From Methanosarcina sp. DH2 (GTDB lineage: Archaea; Halobacteriota; Methanosarcinia; Methanosarcinales; Methanosarcinaceae), in contig NZ_WJBI01000001.1 of assembly GCF_020804225.1 (NCBI RefSeq), positions 439,509-503,508 on the forward strand: 64,000 nt of DNA, given 5' to 3'. Below are positions 15,196-23,691 of this stretch, in pieces (within the stretch, counting starts at the first letter, position 1; every line of letters begins with the position of its first letter). The translations under genes were made by a program, and so were the position numbers. The notes beneath the pieces were generated by a model. The model saw only the letters and a program-made list of their open reading frames with translations, was not told where the DNA came from and did not search any database.

Positions 15196-16548
15196 ATGGA
15201 AAATAAATACGATATTATAATCATCGGGACAGGTACTGCAGGCAGAACTCTAGCAGGCAGGGCAAAGTCCTCAGGATTGAAATTTGCCATTATTGATTCA
15301 AGGGAGTACGGAGGCACATGCCCCCTTAGAGGATGCGACCCTAAAAAGGTTCTTGCAGGGGTATCCGAAGCCACAGACTTGAACAACAGGCTTATAGGCA
15401 AAGGTGCAGGGACAGAGAAGCCTTTACTGGTTTACTGGCCTTCACTTATTGAATTTAAGAGAACGTTTACTGAGGGCTATCCCCGTGAAGCTGAAAAAAT
15501 GTTCGCAGATATGGGAATTGATATGTATCGCGGGAGAGCTCATTTTGAGAATGAAAACACCGTGCTTGTCGGGAAAGATAAACTCAAAGGGAAGTATATT
15601 TTCCTTGCGACAGGGTCAAAGCCGAGGAAACTGAGCATCTCTGGTGAGGAATACATGACAACAAGTGAAGAGTTCATGGAAATAGAGAAGTTTCCTGGAA
15701 AGATCATTTTTGTCGGGGGCGGATATATCTCCTTAGAGTTTGCACACATTGCAAGGCGAGTTGGGTCTGAAGTTTTAATCCTGCATAGAAGCGAAAAGCT
15801 TCTGGGAGGGTTTGATTTCGATCTGGTGAATATGCTTGTCAAGGCTTCCGAGGCTGCAGGCATCAGGATTCTTACAAACAGGCCGGTAGTAGCTGTTGAA
15901 AAAGGGAATAACGGATTTCTGGTCAGTGCTGAGTACAAGACCGAAAAGCAGTCCGAAATTCAGACTTTCAATGCAGATATGGTGGTAAATGGGGCAGGCA
16001 GAATTCCTGATTTCGAAGATCTACGGCTTGAGAATGCCGGAGTTGAAGCTGGAAAAAAAGGTATTATAGTTGATAAGCAGATGAGAACATCAAATCCTCG
16101 CGTTTATGCGGGCGGAGACTGTACTGCCGAAGGCATGCAGCTTACTCCGGTAGCAACACTTCAGGGCGAGGTTGCCGCAGCTAATATTCTCGATGGAAGT
16201 GGGGCTGAAGCTGATTATACAGGCATTCCCAGTGCAGTTTTTACCATTCCTGTCCTTGCTTCCGTTGGAATTAGTGAAGCAAAAGAAAATAGTAAATACA
16301 GGGTAATTTTCCGTGACCGCAGTAAATGGAACACCACAAGAAGAGCAGGACTGGAGTTTGCAGCCTCAAAGGTAATTATCGATGAAACAAAAGACCGTAT
16401 AGCAGGAGCCCACATTCTGGGTCCGAATGCCGAAGAGGCTATCAATATCTTTGCTATGGCAATGCGACTTGGTCTCCGGGCATCGGACATAAGGAAAATG
16501 GTGTTTACGTATCCAACAGTATGTTCTGATATCCGTTATATGCTGTAA
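15196..16548 (+). CDS. FAD-dependent pyridine nucleotide-disulfide oxidoreductase
   Basis: Cytoplasmic flavoprotein of the glutathione reductase/mercuric reductase/dihydrolipoamide dehydrogenase family (450 residues). The FAD site GTGTAGRTLA is at residues 11-20, the redox-active disulfide is C42 and C47 in GGTCPLRGC, the NAD(P) site GGGYISLEFA is central, and the second FAD motif VYAGGDCTAEG follows. The C-terminal motif that carries the catalytic His in glutathione reductase (HPT) reads YPTVCSD here, so the acid-base His is replaced by Tyr. The substrate is therefore uncertain; a classical glutathione or lipoamide reductase is unlikely. Monocistronic; ATG 15196 has GGTTGGGG before it. Confidence 0.85.
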   Translation: MENKYDIIIIGTGTAGRTLAGRAKSSGLKFAIIDSREYGGTCPLRGCDPKKVLAGVSEATDLNNRLIGKGAGTEKPLLVYWPSLIEFKRTFTEGYPREAEKMFADMGIDMYRGRAHFENENTVLVGKDKLKGKYIFLATGSKPRKLSISGEEYMTTSEEFMEIEKFPGKIIFVGGGYISLEFAHIARRVGSEVLILHRSEKLLGGFDFDLVNMLVKASEAAGIRILTNRPVVAVEKGNNGFLVSAEYKTEKQSEIQTFNADMVVNGAGRIPDFEDLRLENAGVEAGKKGIIVDKQMRTSNPRVYAGGDCTAEGMQLTPVATLQGEVAAANILDGSGAEADYTGIPSAVFTIPVLASVGISEAKENSKYRVIFRDRSKWNTTRRAGLEFAASKVIIDETKDRIAGAHILGPNAEEAINIFAMAMRLGLRASDIRKMVFTYPTVCSDIRYML

Positions 16549-16713
16549 AAATCGGCTGTATGGATAGCTTATCTGAAATTATCCTATCGGAAAATGATCC
16601 TGAAATGTGTAATAAAAATAGTTATGTAAAGAGGTTAAACGCCTTTAAAAATCCTGATATTATGGTTGGGACATTGAGGCCGGGAAAATCGAAATGTTAA
16701 TGGAGTTCTTTTG

Positions 16714-17418
16714 ATGCCTGAAAAAAAATCGGGAAAGTTGACTTCTAATGAGCCCTTGCAGGAATATTATATTCCTGACAACAGACATAATTTTGACCGG
16801 GTCTGGGTCCTTTTAAAGGAAGAGTATCCGGGCGCAAAACCTTCTCTTAACTACAGCAATTCGCTGGAACTCCTTATAGCGACTGTCCTTTCCGCTCAGT
16901 CAACGGATGTCCAGATTAACAGAGTAACTGAATATTTGTTCAAAAAATACAGGACTGCCGAAGATTATGCAGGTGCAGACCTCAGAGAACTTGAAGCGGA
17001 TATTTATTCTACGGGGTTTTACAAAAGCAAAGCAAAAAATATCAAAGCTGCCGCGCAGCTGCTTGTCGAGCTATATGGGGGCGAAGTCCCGCAGACAATG
17101 AAAGAACTGGTGACTCTGCCCGGAGTCGGGAGAAAAACAGCGAATATAGTGCTTGCCCGAGCTTTTGGAGTGATAGAGGGCATCGCCGTGGATACCCACG
17201 TAAAAAGAGTCTCTGGAAGGCTGGGCTTTACCAGGCACTCGGACCCGGTAAAAATCGAACAGGACCTCATACCACTTGCCCGAAAAGAAGACCTTGATTC
17301 GATTTCCATGACCTTCATCTATCACGGGAGGAAGGTTTGCCAGGCAAGAAAACCCAGGTGTCAGGTTTGTGTTGTAAAAGAGCTGTGTCCCTCCAGCATT
17401 ATCTTTATTGGTGAGTAA
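16714..17418 (+). CDS. nth: Endonuclease III
   Basis: Bifunctional DNA glycosylase/AP lyase that removes oxidised pyrimidines. The helix-hairpin-helix TLPGVGRKTANIVL carries the catalytic Lys, VDTHVKRVSGRLG the catalytic Asp, and the C terminus has the [4Fe-4S] loop with spacing C-x6-C-x2-C-x5-C (CQARKPRCQVCVVKELC). Relative to E. coli Nth (211 residues) it has about 25 extra N-terminal residues. A TTG at 16711 precedes the ATG at 16714 directly; ATG is chosen. Plus-strand single gene convergent with the metal importer operon. Confidence 0.93.
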   Translation: MPEKKSGKLTSNEPLQEYYIPDNRHNFDRVWVLLKEEYPGAKPSLNYSNSLELLIATVLSAQSTDVQINRVTEYLFKKYRTAEDYAGADLRELEADIYSTGFYKSKAKNIKAAAQLLVELYGGEVPQTMKELVTLPGVGRKTANIVLARAFGVIEGIAVDTHVKRVSGRLGFTRHSDPVKIEQDLIPLARKEDLDSISMTFIYHGRKVCQARKPRCQVCVVKELCPSSIIFIGE

Positions 17419-17598
17419 GCAATGGAAATTTTTCAGGGACACTAAAGTATTACTAATAAAGGAAAATCTGGAAAGAGTCCTGATTATTTGGAACGAGTCA
17501 TGCTGAGATACTTAATTCATGAGAATACTTATGGGGCAGCCGTTTCTTCCATGATCTGGAAGATAAACGGCTTTTCAAAAAGGAAATACAATTTTTTG

Positions 17599-17901
17599 TC
17601 AGGCTTTTTTATTGAAAACCTTTCCCAGCCCGAAACTGATTGCCAGTACCGCTATAGTTCCTATGGCAATCGCCATAATTTCCCCGCTTTTTCCCATTCC
17701 CTCTATTGAATAGTCAGTCATCGGAGAACTTATTGCAGGTTCCATTTCTTCAAGCTCGGACAGTTTTGATTCATCGATCACGCCCAGAGCAGCACTTTCC
17801 AGCCCGTCAGGGTTCGGAGAGGCAAGAAAAGGGGCAAGTACCGAGACCAAGAGAGCAATTGCAATTCCTGCATACAAAAACTTCATATTTTTCCCGCTCA
17901 C
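17599..17901 (-). CDS. CbiN/NikN-like small membrane component with PDGLE domain
   Basis: Auxiliary membrane subunit of an ECF cobalt/nickel importer. The 100-residue product has an N-terminal helix (FLYAGIAIALLVSVLAPFLA), an extracytoplasmic loop starting PNPDGLESAALG, and a second helix near the C terminus. The PDGLE motif defines the family. It begins at a GTG that overlaps the cbiM stop (GTGA), so the two are translationally coupled. PDGLE proteins occur with both cobalt and nickel systems, so the metal is undecided. Confidence 0.88.
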   Translation of the reverse strand: MSGKNMKFLYAGIAIALLVSVLAPFLASPNPDGLESAALGVIDESKLSELEEMEPAISSPMTDYSIEGMGKSGEIMAIAIGTIAVLAISFGLGKVFNKKA

Positions 17902-18566
17902 GCCATTGCCTCCATTTCTACTCTCTCTTTTCTGGCTTCCAGACTGTTTTCTTCCAGGAGATCAGGACGGGATTTTGCAATAGCCGTTATTGCTATTGAG
18001 GTAATCAGTCCTTCTCCTATGAAACCAATTATCAGGTGGAAGGTTCCCATTGCCATAAGCCCCGGAACCAGAGGGAAAGTACCTGCAATCCACATCTGAA
18101 CTGCGCAGACAATTGACGAGATGAAAAGCCCGAGCCAGGCGCCTCCGAAGGCTGCAATGTTTATGCTCAAGCTCCTGCGGAGCACAGCGTAAGTATAATA
18201 CCCTACAAAACCGGAAACAACCCCCATATTCAGGATATTCGCACCCATTGTAGTGATCCCACCGTCAGCAAAGGCAAAACCCTGCACAAGCAGCACGAGC
18301 GTGAGTACAAGAACTCCTGCCCAGGGACTTCCGAAAACAATTGCCACAAGGGCTGCCCCGACCATGTGCCCACTTGTCCCCATACCTATGGGGATGTTCA
18401 TGGCTTGGATAGCAAATATCCCTGCTGCAAGGGCAGCGAGGATCGGTACTTTCATCTCATCGAGCTCTTTTCTTGCCCATCTCATTGACATTATAATGAA
18501 AGGAAGGGCAATAACCCAGTAAATTACTGCCTGGTCAAGCGGTATAAACGAATCAGGTATATGCAT
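17898..18566 (-). CDS. cbiM: ECF transporter S component, CbiM/NikM-like
   Basis: Substrate-binding membrane subunit for Co2+ or Ni2+. The 222-residue protein starts MHIPDSFIPL; the family binds the metal through its N-terminal amino group and His2, as the MHI start allows. About six to seven helices follow, with the conserved IPIGMGTSGHMVGAALVAIVFG and ADGGITTMGANILNMG segments (second metal His in SGHMVG). Ribosome site GAGG precedes ATG 18566. It overlaps the PDGLE gene by 4 bp but is 448 bp from cbiQ. In a methanogen, cobalt for corrinoids and nickel for F430 are both plausible cargoes. Confidence 0.9.
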   Translation of the reverse strand: MHIPDSFIPLDQAVIYWVIALPFIIMSMRWARKELDEMKVPILAALAAGIFAIQAMNIPIGMGTSGHMVGAALVAIVFGSPWAGVLVLTLVLLVQGFAFADGGITTMGANILNMGVVSGFVGYYTYAVLRRSLSINIAAFGGAWLGLFISSIVCAVQMWIAGTFPLVPGLMAMGTFHLIIGFIGEGLITSIAITAIAKSRPDLLEENSLEARKERVEMEAMA

Positions 18567-19014
18567 TCATTTTCCTCTTTTTAACCCCATTTCTTGTCTT
18601 CTGAATTTCTAAACAGGAATCCCCGTTCTGGCACGGAAAAACATTCCTGAAGGGGATATGAGTATTCTTAAAATGAACGTCTTTGATCATTTCTCAGAAG
18701 TTAACCCTGCTTCTTTAAATATCTAATAACGTTCCCAATGATTATTCTAAAGAATTTCTTGATAATACCTGATTGTCCAGTATTACATATATACGTTTTG
18801 ATATTACTTTGTCCGATAAATATTCGGTTTAATCAAATTCGTTATTTATGTATTTATATATACGTCAAATTGCATGTCCGTCGATTTCTTTCTGCACTGA
18901 AACGAGTATGCAGGTACAGGTTTTTAGTATTAAATAATAGAATGATTTATATTTTAAGAACGGAATTTACCCGAGAAAGAAGGTTTCATAAATTTTCAGG
19001 CAATATACGGCTTT
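18567..19014. other. 448-bp gap inside the metal importer gene set
   Basis: Separates cbiQ from cbiM on the minus strand. It is AT-rich, with several TATA-like runs (for example TTATATATACG near 18853-18863), and has no credible gene. A separate promoter for cbiM-PDGLE is likely. No cobalamin-riboswitch consensus was recognised. Confidence 0.45.
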
Positions 19015-19821
19015 TCAGATAAAATAATGAATATAAACGATGCATCCTGCGCTGAATAGCAAAAAGAAAATATCCTGAGCTTTGATTTTTCCTTTATAAT
19101 ATGCTTTTTCATATCCACTTCCGTATCCTCTGCAGAGCATACTTATATAGGTTTTTTCTCCCTGCTCGTAAGACCGTACGAAGATTGAACTGATGCTGTA
19201 CCCTATCTGTTTTATAATCCACTTTCTTGTCACATTTTTGTTCCATATGTTAAAGAGGCGGGTTTGTTGTGCAATTTTTATTCTTTTCAGGACAGACCAG
19301 AAAAGAAAAAGGTAGCGTACCATCATGCTAAGCAGCAGGGTAAATTCCCTCGGAAAACCTATCCTATCAGCTGCTGAGACCATATCCCTCAACTTCGTGG
19401 TAGATGAAAGAAGTACGACTGATGTTACGCAGACAAGGAACTTTACGAGAAGTGAAGTCCCGAAGGCAATTCCCTCATATGTTATGCTGAGCCCTAAAGG
19501 AAGATCCAGAGGATAAAGAGTGTAATTCTCCACAAAAGAAGGCTTCAAGAAAGGCTGGATCAGGGCAATTCCAATTCCTAAGGGTAAGATTGCAAGAATG
19601 CGCAGGATAAAGTACCTTAAGTCCAGTCTGGCAGCAAGCACAAGAAGCAGAAGATAAGCCTCAACTGCAAGAAGACGAGTTATATTTTCTTCATGGATGC
19701 GGGGCAGGCTAACTACGTAAAGGATCACGGCAAGCGCAAAGAGCAGTTTTACCCTTGGGTCAAGCCTGTGTATCGGGCTATTTTTGTATGATTCACGCTC
19801 GATATCAGTAAGTGTTACCAT
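19015..19821 (-). CDS. cbiQ: ECF transporter T component, CbiQ-like
   Basis: Membrane coupling subunit that links the CbiM/NikM subunit to the ATPase. About 268 residues, starts with DIERESYKNSPIHRLDPRVKLLFALAVI (a typical CbiQ start is the HRLDPRxKL motif), five to six helices, and the cytoplasmic coupling helix region around RMKI-like LKRIKIAQQTR and RSYEQGEKTYISMLCRGYGSGY (A-R-G motif variant near the end). An in-frame TTG precedes ATG 19821; AGGAG lies 9 bases upstream of the ATG. It follows cbiO by 43 bp, so the two are co-transcribed. Confidence 0.9.
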   Translation of the reverse strand: MVTLTDIERESYKNSPIHRLDPRVKLLFALAVILYVVSLPRIHEENITRLLAVEAYLLLLVLAARLDLRYFILRILAILPLGIGIALIQPFLKPSFVENYTLYPLDLPLGLSITYEGIAFGTSLLVKFLVCVTSVVLLSSTTKLRDMVSAADRIGFPREFTLLLSMMVRYLFLFWSVLKRIKIAQQTRLFNIWNKNVTRKWIIKQIGYSISSIFVRSYEQGEKTYISMLCRGYGSGYEKAYYKGKIKAQDIFFLLFSAGCIVYIHYFI

Positions 19822-19864
19822 CAAAAGCTCTCCTGAAAATGTCCTGTGAAAAATTTTCAGGTTT

Positions 19865-20848
19865 TTATTTTATTCCTGCCTTCTGATGCGCGGAGCCTAT
19901 AATCCGCAGGATCTCGTCCCTGGCAGTTTCGGCTGTTATCTGTATGCTTACATCGACGCCTTTCTGTTTCAGCATTTCGAAGACCTCTGCAATCCTGGGC
20001 AGCCTTAAGTGGGCTTTTCTGAGGAGTTCGGGGTCATTGAATATCTCTTCGGGGCTTCCGTCAGCCTCAAGTTTTCCGTGGTGGAGTACGAAAACCCTTT
20101 CAGCAAAATAAGGGACAACATCCACATCATGGGTTGAAAGAAGCATGGTGATCCCGAGTTCCCTATTCATTTTCATGATAAGTTCCAGAATTCGGGCTGA
20201 ACTCAAAGGGTCAAGTCCTGCTGTGGGTTCGTCAAGCACAATAACTTCCGGGCGCATGGCAAGGATTCCTGCAATTGCCACGAGTTTTTTCTGTCCTCCA
20301 CTCAGGTGGTGCGGGGCTCTTTCTTCAAAACCCTTAAGTCCTACCATTTCAAGGGCTTCCTCTACCCTTGTTTCTACTTCCTCTCTGGACAGGCCCATAT
20401 TGATTGGTCCAAAAGCTATATCTTCTTCAACACTCGGGGCAAGCACCTGGTCATCAGGATCCTGAAAAACTATTCCTACCGTTTCCCTGCACATCCGCAC
20501 ATTCTTTTTAGTAATCTTTTCTCCCTTTACCAGGACTTCCCCGGAAAGGGGGCGCAGAATCCCGTTAAGGTGTTTAAAAAGGGTAGACTTTCCTGCTCCG
20601 TTAGCCCCAAGCACTGCAACTCTTTCTCCACTGTGTACCTTCAAGTTTATCTTATCAAGGGCATTTGATTCCAGGTGTGGGTATCTGTGGCATAGATCTC
20701 TTACTTCAAGGATAGGGGTGTCGATTCTTTCTGAGGGATTGCCTGCTTTTTCCGGATTTCTCCCGGTTTCAGGGTTTTTTTTGCCCTTTATTTGCTCCGG
20801 AATATCTGCTTCTCCTCCGGGATTCCTTGGGGGGTTTGATTTGCTCAT
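19865..20848 (-). CDS. cbiO: ECF transporter ATP-binding protein, CbiO-like
   Basis: Cytoplasmic ATPase of the ECF importer. The 327-residue protein has Walker A GANGAGKST, Q-loop VFQDPDDQVLAPSVEED, signature LSGGQKK, Walker B VIVLDEPTAGLDP and switch His in STHDVDVVPY. An unusual N-terminal extension of about 45 charged, Pro/Gly-rich residues (NPPRNPGGEADIPEQIKG) precedes the ABC domain. First gene of the minus-strand set cbiO-cbiQ, then cbiM-PDGLE. Confidence 0.92.
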   Translation of the reverse strand: MSKSNPPRNPGGEADIPEQIKGKKNPETGRNPEKAGNPSERIDTPILEVRDLCHRYPHLESNALDKINLKVHSGERVAVLGANGAGKSTLFKHLNGILRPLSGEVLVKGEKITKKNVRMCRETVGIVFQDPDDQVLAPSVEEDIAFGPINMGLSREEVETRVEEALEMVGLKGFEERAPHHLSGGQKKLVAIAGILAMRPEVIVLDEPTAGLDPLSSARILELIMKMNRELGITMLLSTHDVDVVPYFAERVFVLHHGKLEADGSPEEIFNDPELLRKAHLRLPRIAEVFEMLKQKGVDVSIQITAETARDEILRIIGSAHQKAGIK

Positions 20849-21179
20849 AACTGAAAACGTCCTGTACGGAGACCACTGCTTACCTTTATATAATTTTTAA
20901 AAAATAGTGTTACAGCTAATGAAGTTATCTTTTTTATGTGTTATGGTTTGTACTTCCCGATTTGCAGTTTATGCTCATTGCTTTATTCTATTTCAGGGTA
21001 GTGCTTTAAATTTCGGGTCAATGCTTCAGGTCAGCACTTTTTTGTTTATGCCTCCTTTTCCTTTCTTTTACCTTCCTTTTACCTTCCTTTTACTTTCCTT
21101 TTCTCTTCGACTTTAAATCCTGAAAGGCAAATAAGCTTGAGAGATAATTATACAAATCTTCCCCGCGTCTTTTACGGTG
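20849..21179. other. Divergent intergenic region cbiO / dinB
   Basis: 330 bp between divergent genes. TTATATAATTTTTAAAAAAT at 20885-20904 looks like the cbiO promoter region; from 21050 a pyrimidine-rich CCTTTT repeat (CTTTTACCTTCCTTTTACCT) precedes dinB. No gene. Confidence 0.5.
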
Positions 21180-22277
21180 ATGCATCGGGTCATTCTTCAT
21201 ATAGATATGGATTACTTTTTTGCAGCCGTCGAGGAACGGGAAAACCCTGAACTCCGCGGAAAAGCAGTTGTAGTCTGCATGCTTTCAGGGCGAAGCGAGC
21301 TCAGTGGATCTGTAAGCACATGTAATTACATTGCCCGAGAATTCGGAATCCGGTCAGGAATGCCCTGCTCAAGGGCAAAGAAACTTAATCCGGAAGCCGT
21401 TTTCCTGCCTGTCAGGAAGCCGTTTTACACTTCGGTTTCTGATAGGATTATGGGAATTCTCCGCAGCTATGCAGACCCTGGAGAAAACGGAGATTCTTTT
21501 GAACAGATAAGTGTTGATGAGGCTTTCCTTGAAATAACCGACAGAACAGGTGGAGATTTTAACCTAGCTTTTGAGCTCGGGATGAAGATAAAAGGAGAAA
21601 TAAAAGAAAAAGAGAAATTGACCTGCTCTATAGGAATAGGACCAAATAAGCTAATTGCCAAGATGGCTTCCTCCGCAAAAAAACCTGATGGGGTTACGGT
21701 TGTGAGTCCTCAGGATCTGGATAATTTTCTCTGGCCGCTGAATGTGTCCAAACTCTGGGGGATCGGGGATGTAACTGCAAGAAAATTACAGGAAATGGGT
21801 GTAATTACAATAAAGGACCTTGCAAATCACGATGTTATCGAACTCATTTCCACCTTCGGAAGATCCAGGGGTACATGGCTTAAACATGCTGCTGCAGGAA
21901 TTGATGACACTCTCCTTAAAGAAAGGGATGGGTCAGAACAGATCGGAAGAATTGCGACATTGCCTGAAGATACTCTGGATAAGGAACTTATCTTTCCGCT
22001 ACTGGATAAGCTGGCAGGGGACGTTATTGAAAAACTGGACTCAAGGGAACTCTCCTTCAGGGTTGTAACCCTTACGGCCATAAACTCAAACTTCAAGATG
22101 TATACAAAGAGTCGCACACTCAGTCACCAGGTTTCTTCAAAGGGAGCCCTTCTTGGTGTAACCAGGGAAATCCTGGGCGAATTCCTTTCAGAAAACAGGA
22201 CAAAGCTCAGACGCGTGGGAGTAAGGGTAGGAGGACTCCAGAAAAGAAAGGGCCAGAAAAGCCTTTTTGATTACTGA
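21180..22277 (+). CDS. dinB: DNA polymerase IV (Y family)
   Basis: Translesion DNA polymerase. About 365 residues, with the first catalytic Asp in HIDMDYFFAAVEE, the second pair in QISVDEAFLEIT, steric gate region YFF, the helix-hairpin-helix thumb (KLWGIGDVTARKLQEMG) and the little-finger domain at the C terminus. The tail QKRKGQKSLFDY ends in a PCNA-binding-like QxxLFDY. A GTG at 21177 is in frame just before the ATG; ATG 21180 is preferred. Monocistronic. Confidence 0.92.
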   Translation: MHRVILHIDMDYFFAAVEERENPELRGKAVVVCMLSGRSELSGSVSTCNYIAREFGIRSGMPCSRAKKLNPEAVFLPVRKPFYTSVSDRIMGILRSYADPGENGDSFEQISVDEAFLEITDRTGGDFNLAFELGMKIKGEIKEKEKLTCSIGIGPNKLIAKMASSAKKPDGVTVVSPQDLDNFLWPLNVSKLWGIGDVTARKLQEMGVITIKDLANHDVIELISTFGRSRGTWLKHAAAGIDDTLLKERDGSEQIGRIATLPEDTLDKELIFPLLDKLAGDVIEKLDSRELSFRVVTLTAINSNFKMYTKSRTLSHQVSSKGALLGVTREILGEFLSENRTKLRRVGVRVGGLQKRKGQKSLFDY

Positions 22278-22794
22278 GTCTAAATGATGTGTTTTTGCAT
22301 AGTTTAAGGGTATGTTGTCTTGCACTAGTTTTTGCTTACATTCGTTTTTGCGCGGTCAGGTTTTATGTTTGCCCTATTTTACATGTCCCGATCTTACATG
22401 TGCTGGAAAGTTATGTTTACCCGGTTAAACCTATAAACAGGATTCTCGCTCATTACCAGATTTATATTTATACTCAGTATATAATTAAGATATGCCTTAG
22501 TTACTCTCATTTTATTGAGCATACCTTCTTTTTTGTTAACCCATGAGATAATTTTTTCATAAAATTTATCACACAAGAAATGTAATAATAGTATGGCTAA
22601 TATTCCGAAATTGCTTCCATAACCTGAATTTCTACCCCCATTTTTTGAGCCATGCTATTTTTTTATGTGGATCATTTCTGCATGCGGGTTTCTTCAAAAT
22701 GGCACTTTATTCAAATTCGCTCAAAAAGGCGAAAAGAATTCATAGAGTGGGTAGGGAAGGACGGCTGCATAAGGACGGTTAGGAGAGGGACGAT
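22278..22794. other. AT-rich intergenic region
   Basis: 517 bp before the chagasin-like gene. Only low-complexity, repetitive wording (TTACATGTCCCGATCTTACATGTGC near 22379) was seen; short open frames on either strand look like chance. Confidence 0.5.
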
Positions 22795-23049
22795 ATGATT
22801 AAAAAACCGTTTACAATCCAGTTTCCGGAAAATCCAGTCAGCGGATTTAGCTGGGATATCGCGACCAGTAACGGGCTACAGGTGACGAGGGACAGGTTTG
22901 TCCCTGAAGATGAGGAAAAGACCGGCAGCGGGGGATACCGTGTGTGGGATATTCAGGTAACTTGCCAGGGCAGTCAAAAGATAACAGGCACATACCGGAG
23001 GGGTAACCAGATAGCAAGCTGTTTTGAGATCAATATTGATGCCGAATAA
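22795..23049 (+). CDS. Chagasin-like cysteine-protease inhibitor (MEROPS I42)
   Basis: Chagasin-type proteins block papain-family proteases with three loops. The 84-residue product shows loop 1 NPVSGFSWDI (family NPTTGYxW), the GSGGYRVWDIQV strand with the conserved Gly-Gly and Trp, and the third loop at ITGTYRRGNQ, where chagasin has a YxRPW motif; Pro-Trp is missing here. It is shorter than typical chagasins (about 110) and has no signal peptide, so it would act in the cytoplasm. ATG 22795 has a strong GGAGAGGGA. Monocistronic; the target protease is not in this window. Confidence 0.75.
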   Translation: MIKKPFTIQFPENPVSGFSWDIATSNGLQVTRDRFVPEDEEKTGSGGYRVWDIQVTCQGSQKITGTYRRGNQIASCFEINIDAE

Positions 23050-23691
23050 TAATTTTTACAGGCTATGGAGCCTGGAGCTCTGGCAAGGTCGCCTTCTCTG
23101 GCAAAAGTCCAATCCGCCCTGCCTTGCCTTGGACTCACTTTTGTTTTCTATTTTCGCTTCCCAATTTTCGCTTCGGGATCACAGGAAATCAGGGATTTCC
23201 TGAGAGTTGCACTGCAAGTGCAACAGCACGAGGTCCTTTTTGCTCCACTTCGTTTCTCTCGAGAGGACTAATTAAAAAAACTGGTAGTTTTTCCTTGTCC
23301 TCCAGTCATGTTTTCCATGTTTCGTCTCTTAGTAACTCTCTTATTTCTTCCTTTTTTTCGATGGGTGCCAGACGAACTGACGGAAACATTTCCATAAACA
23401 TATAGATAAAAATAGTTCCTCTATTCGGGGGTAGTTCTCTACAGTATTCTGTCCATCTCAAAAAGAATGCAGGTTTACCCAGGGTCATTTTTTCTCTAGT
23501 TAGCTGGCCGGCTACAGCTCTGCACATATAGAAAAAAACCTGGGTCAGCGGCACTGCACAAGAAATAAACTGGAGATGCCGGTCAGGCTGCCCGTAATAA
23601 TATCAGGCTATTGTTTGTGGACAACCTGAGCGTTTAATGACGGATACTGGAACTCTAACACCGGATACTGAACATCTAACACGAATAATAT
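23050..23691. other. Intergenic region with three stem-loops
   Basis: Between convergent genes. Three adjacent inverted repeats: AGGAAATC-AGG-GATTTCCT (23183-23201), GTTGCACT-GCA-AGTGCAAC (23206-23224), and GTCCTTTTTGCT / CTCGAGAGGAC (23233-23268). An open frame at 23306-23554 (minus) gives an 82-residue product without recognisable family, so it is not called. Confidence 0.55.
23183..23224. repeat. Two adjacent perfect hairpins
   Basis: AGGAAATC-AGG-GATTTCCT and GTTGCACT-GCA-AGTGCAAC, each an 8-bp stem with a 3-base loop, separated by four bases. They lie 130 bp after the chagasin-like gene. They may be a 3'-end structure or part of a small dispersed element. Confidence 0.6.

Noticed and set aside
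18567-19014. Cobalamin riboswitch upstream of cbiM
   Set aside because: No B12-box-like conserved sequence was found and such riboswitches are not expected in this genus; the region is AT-rich.
23306-23554. 82-residue frame on the minus strand
   Set aside because: No family, weak start; the region is rich in hairpins.
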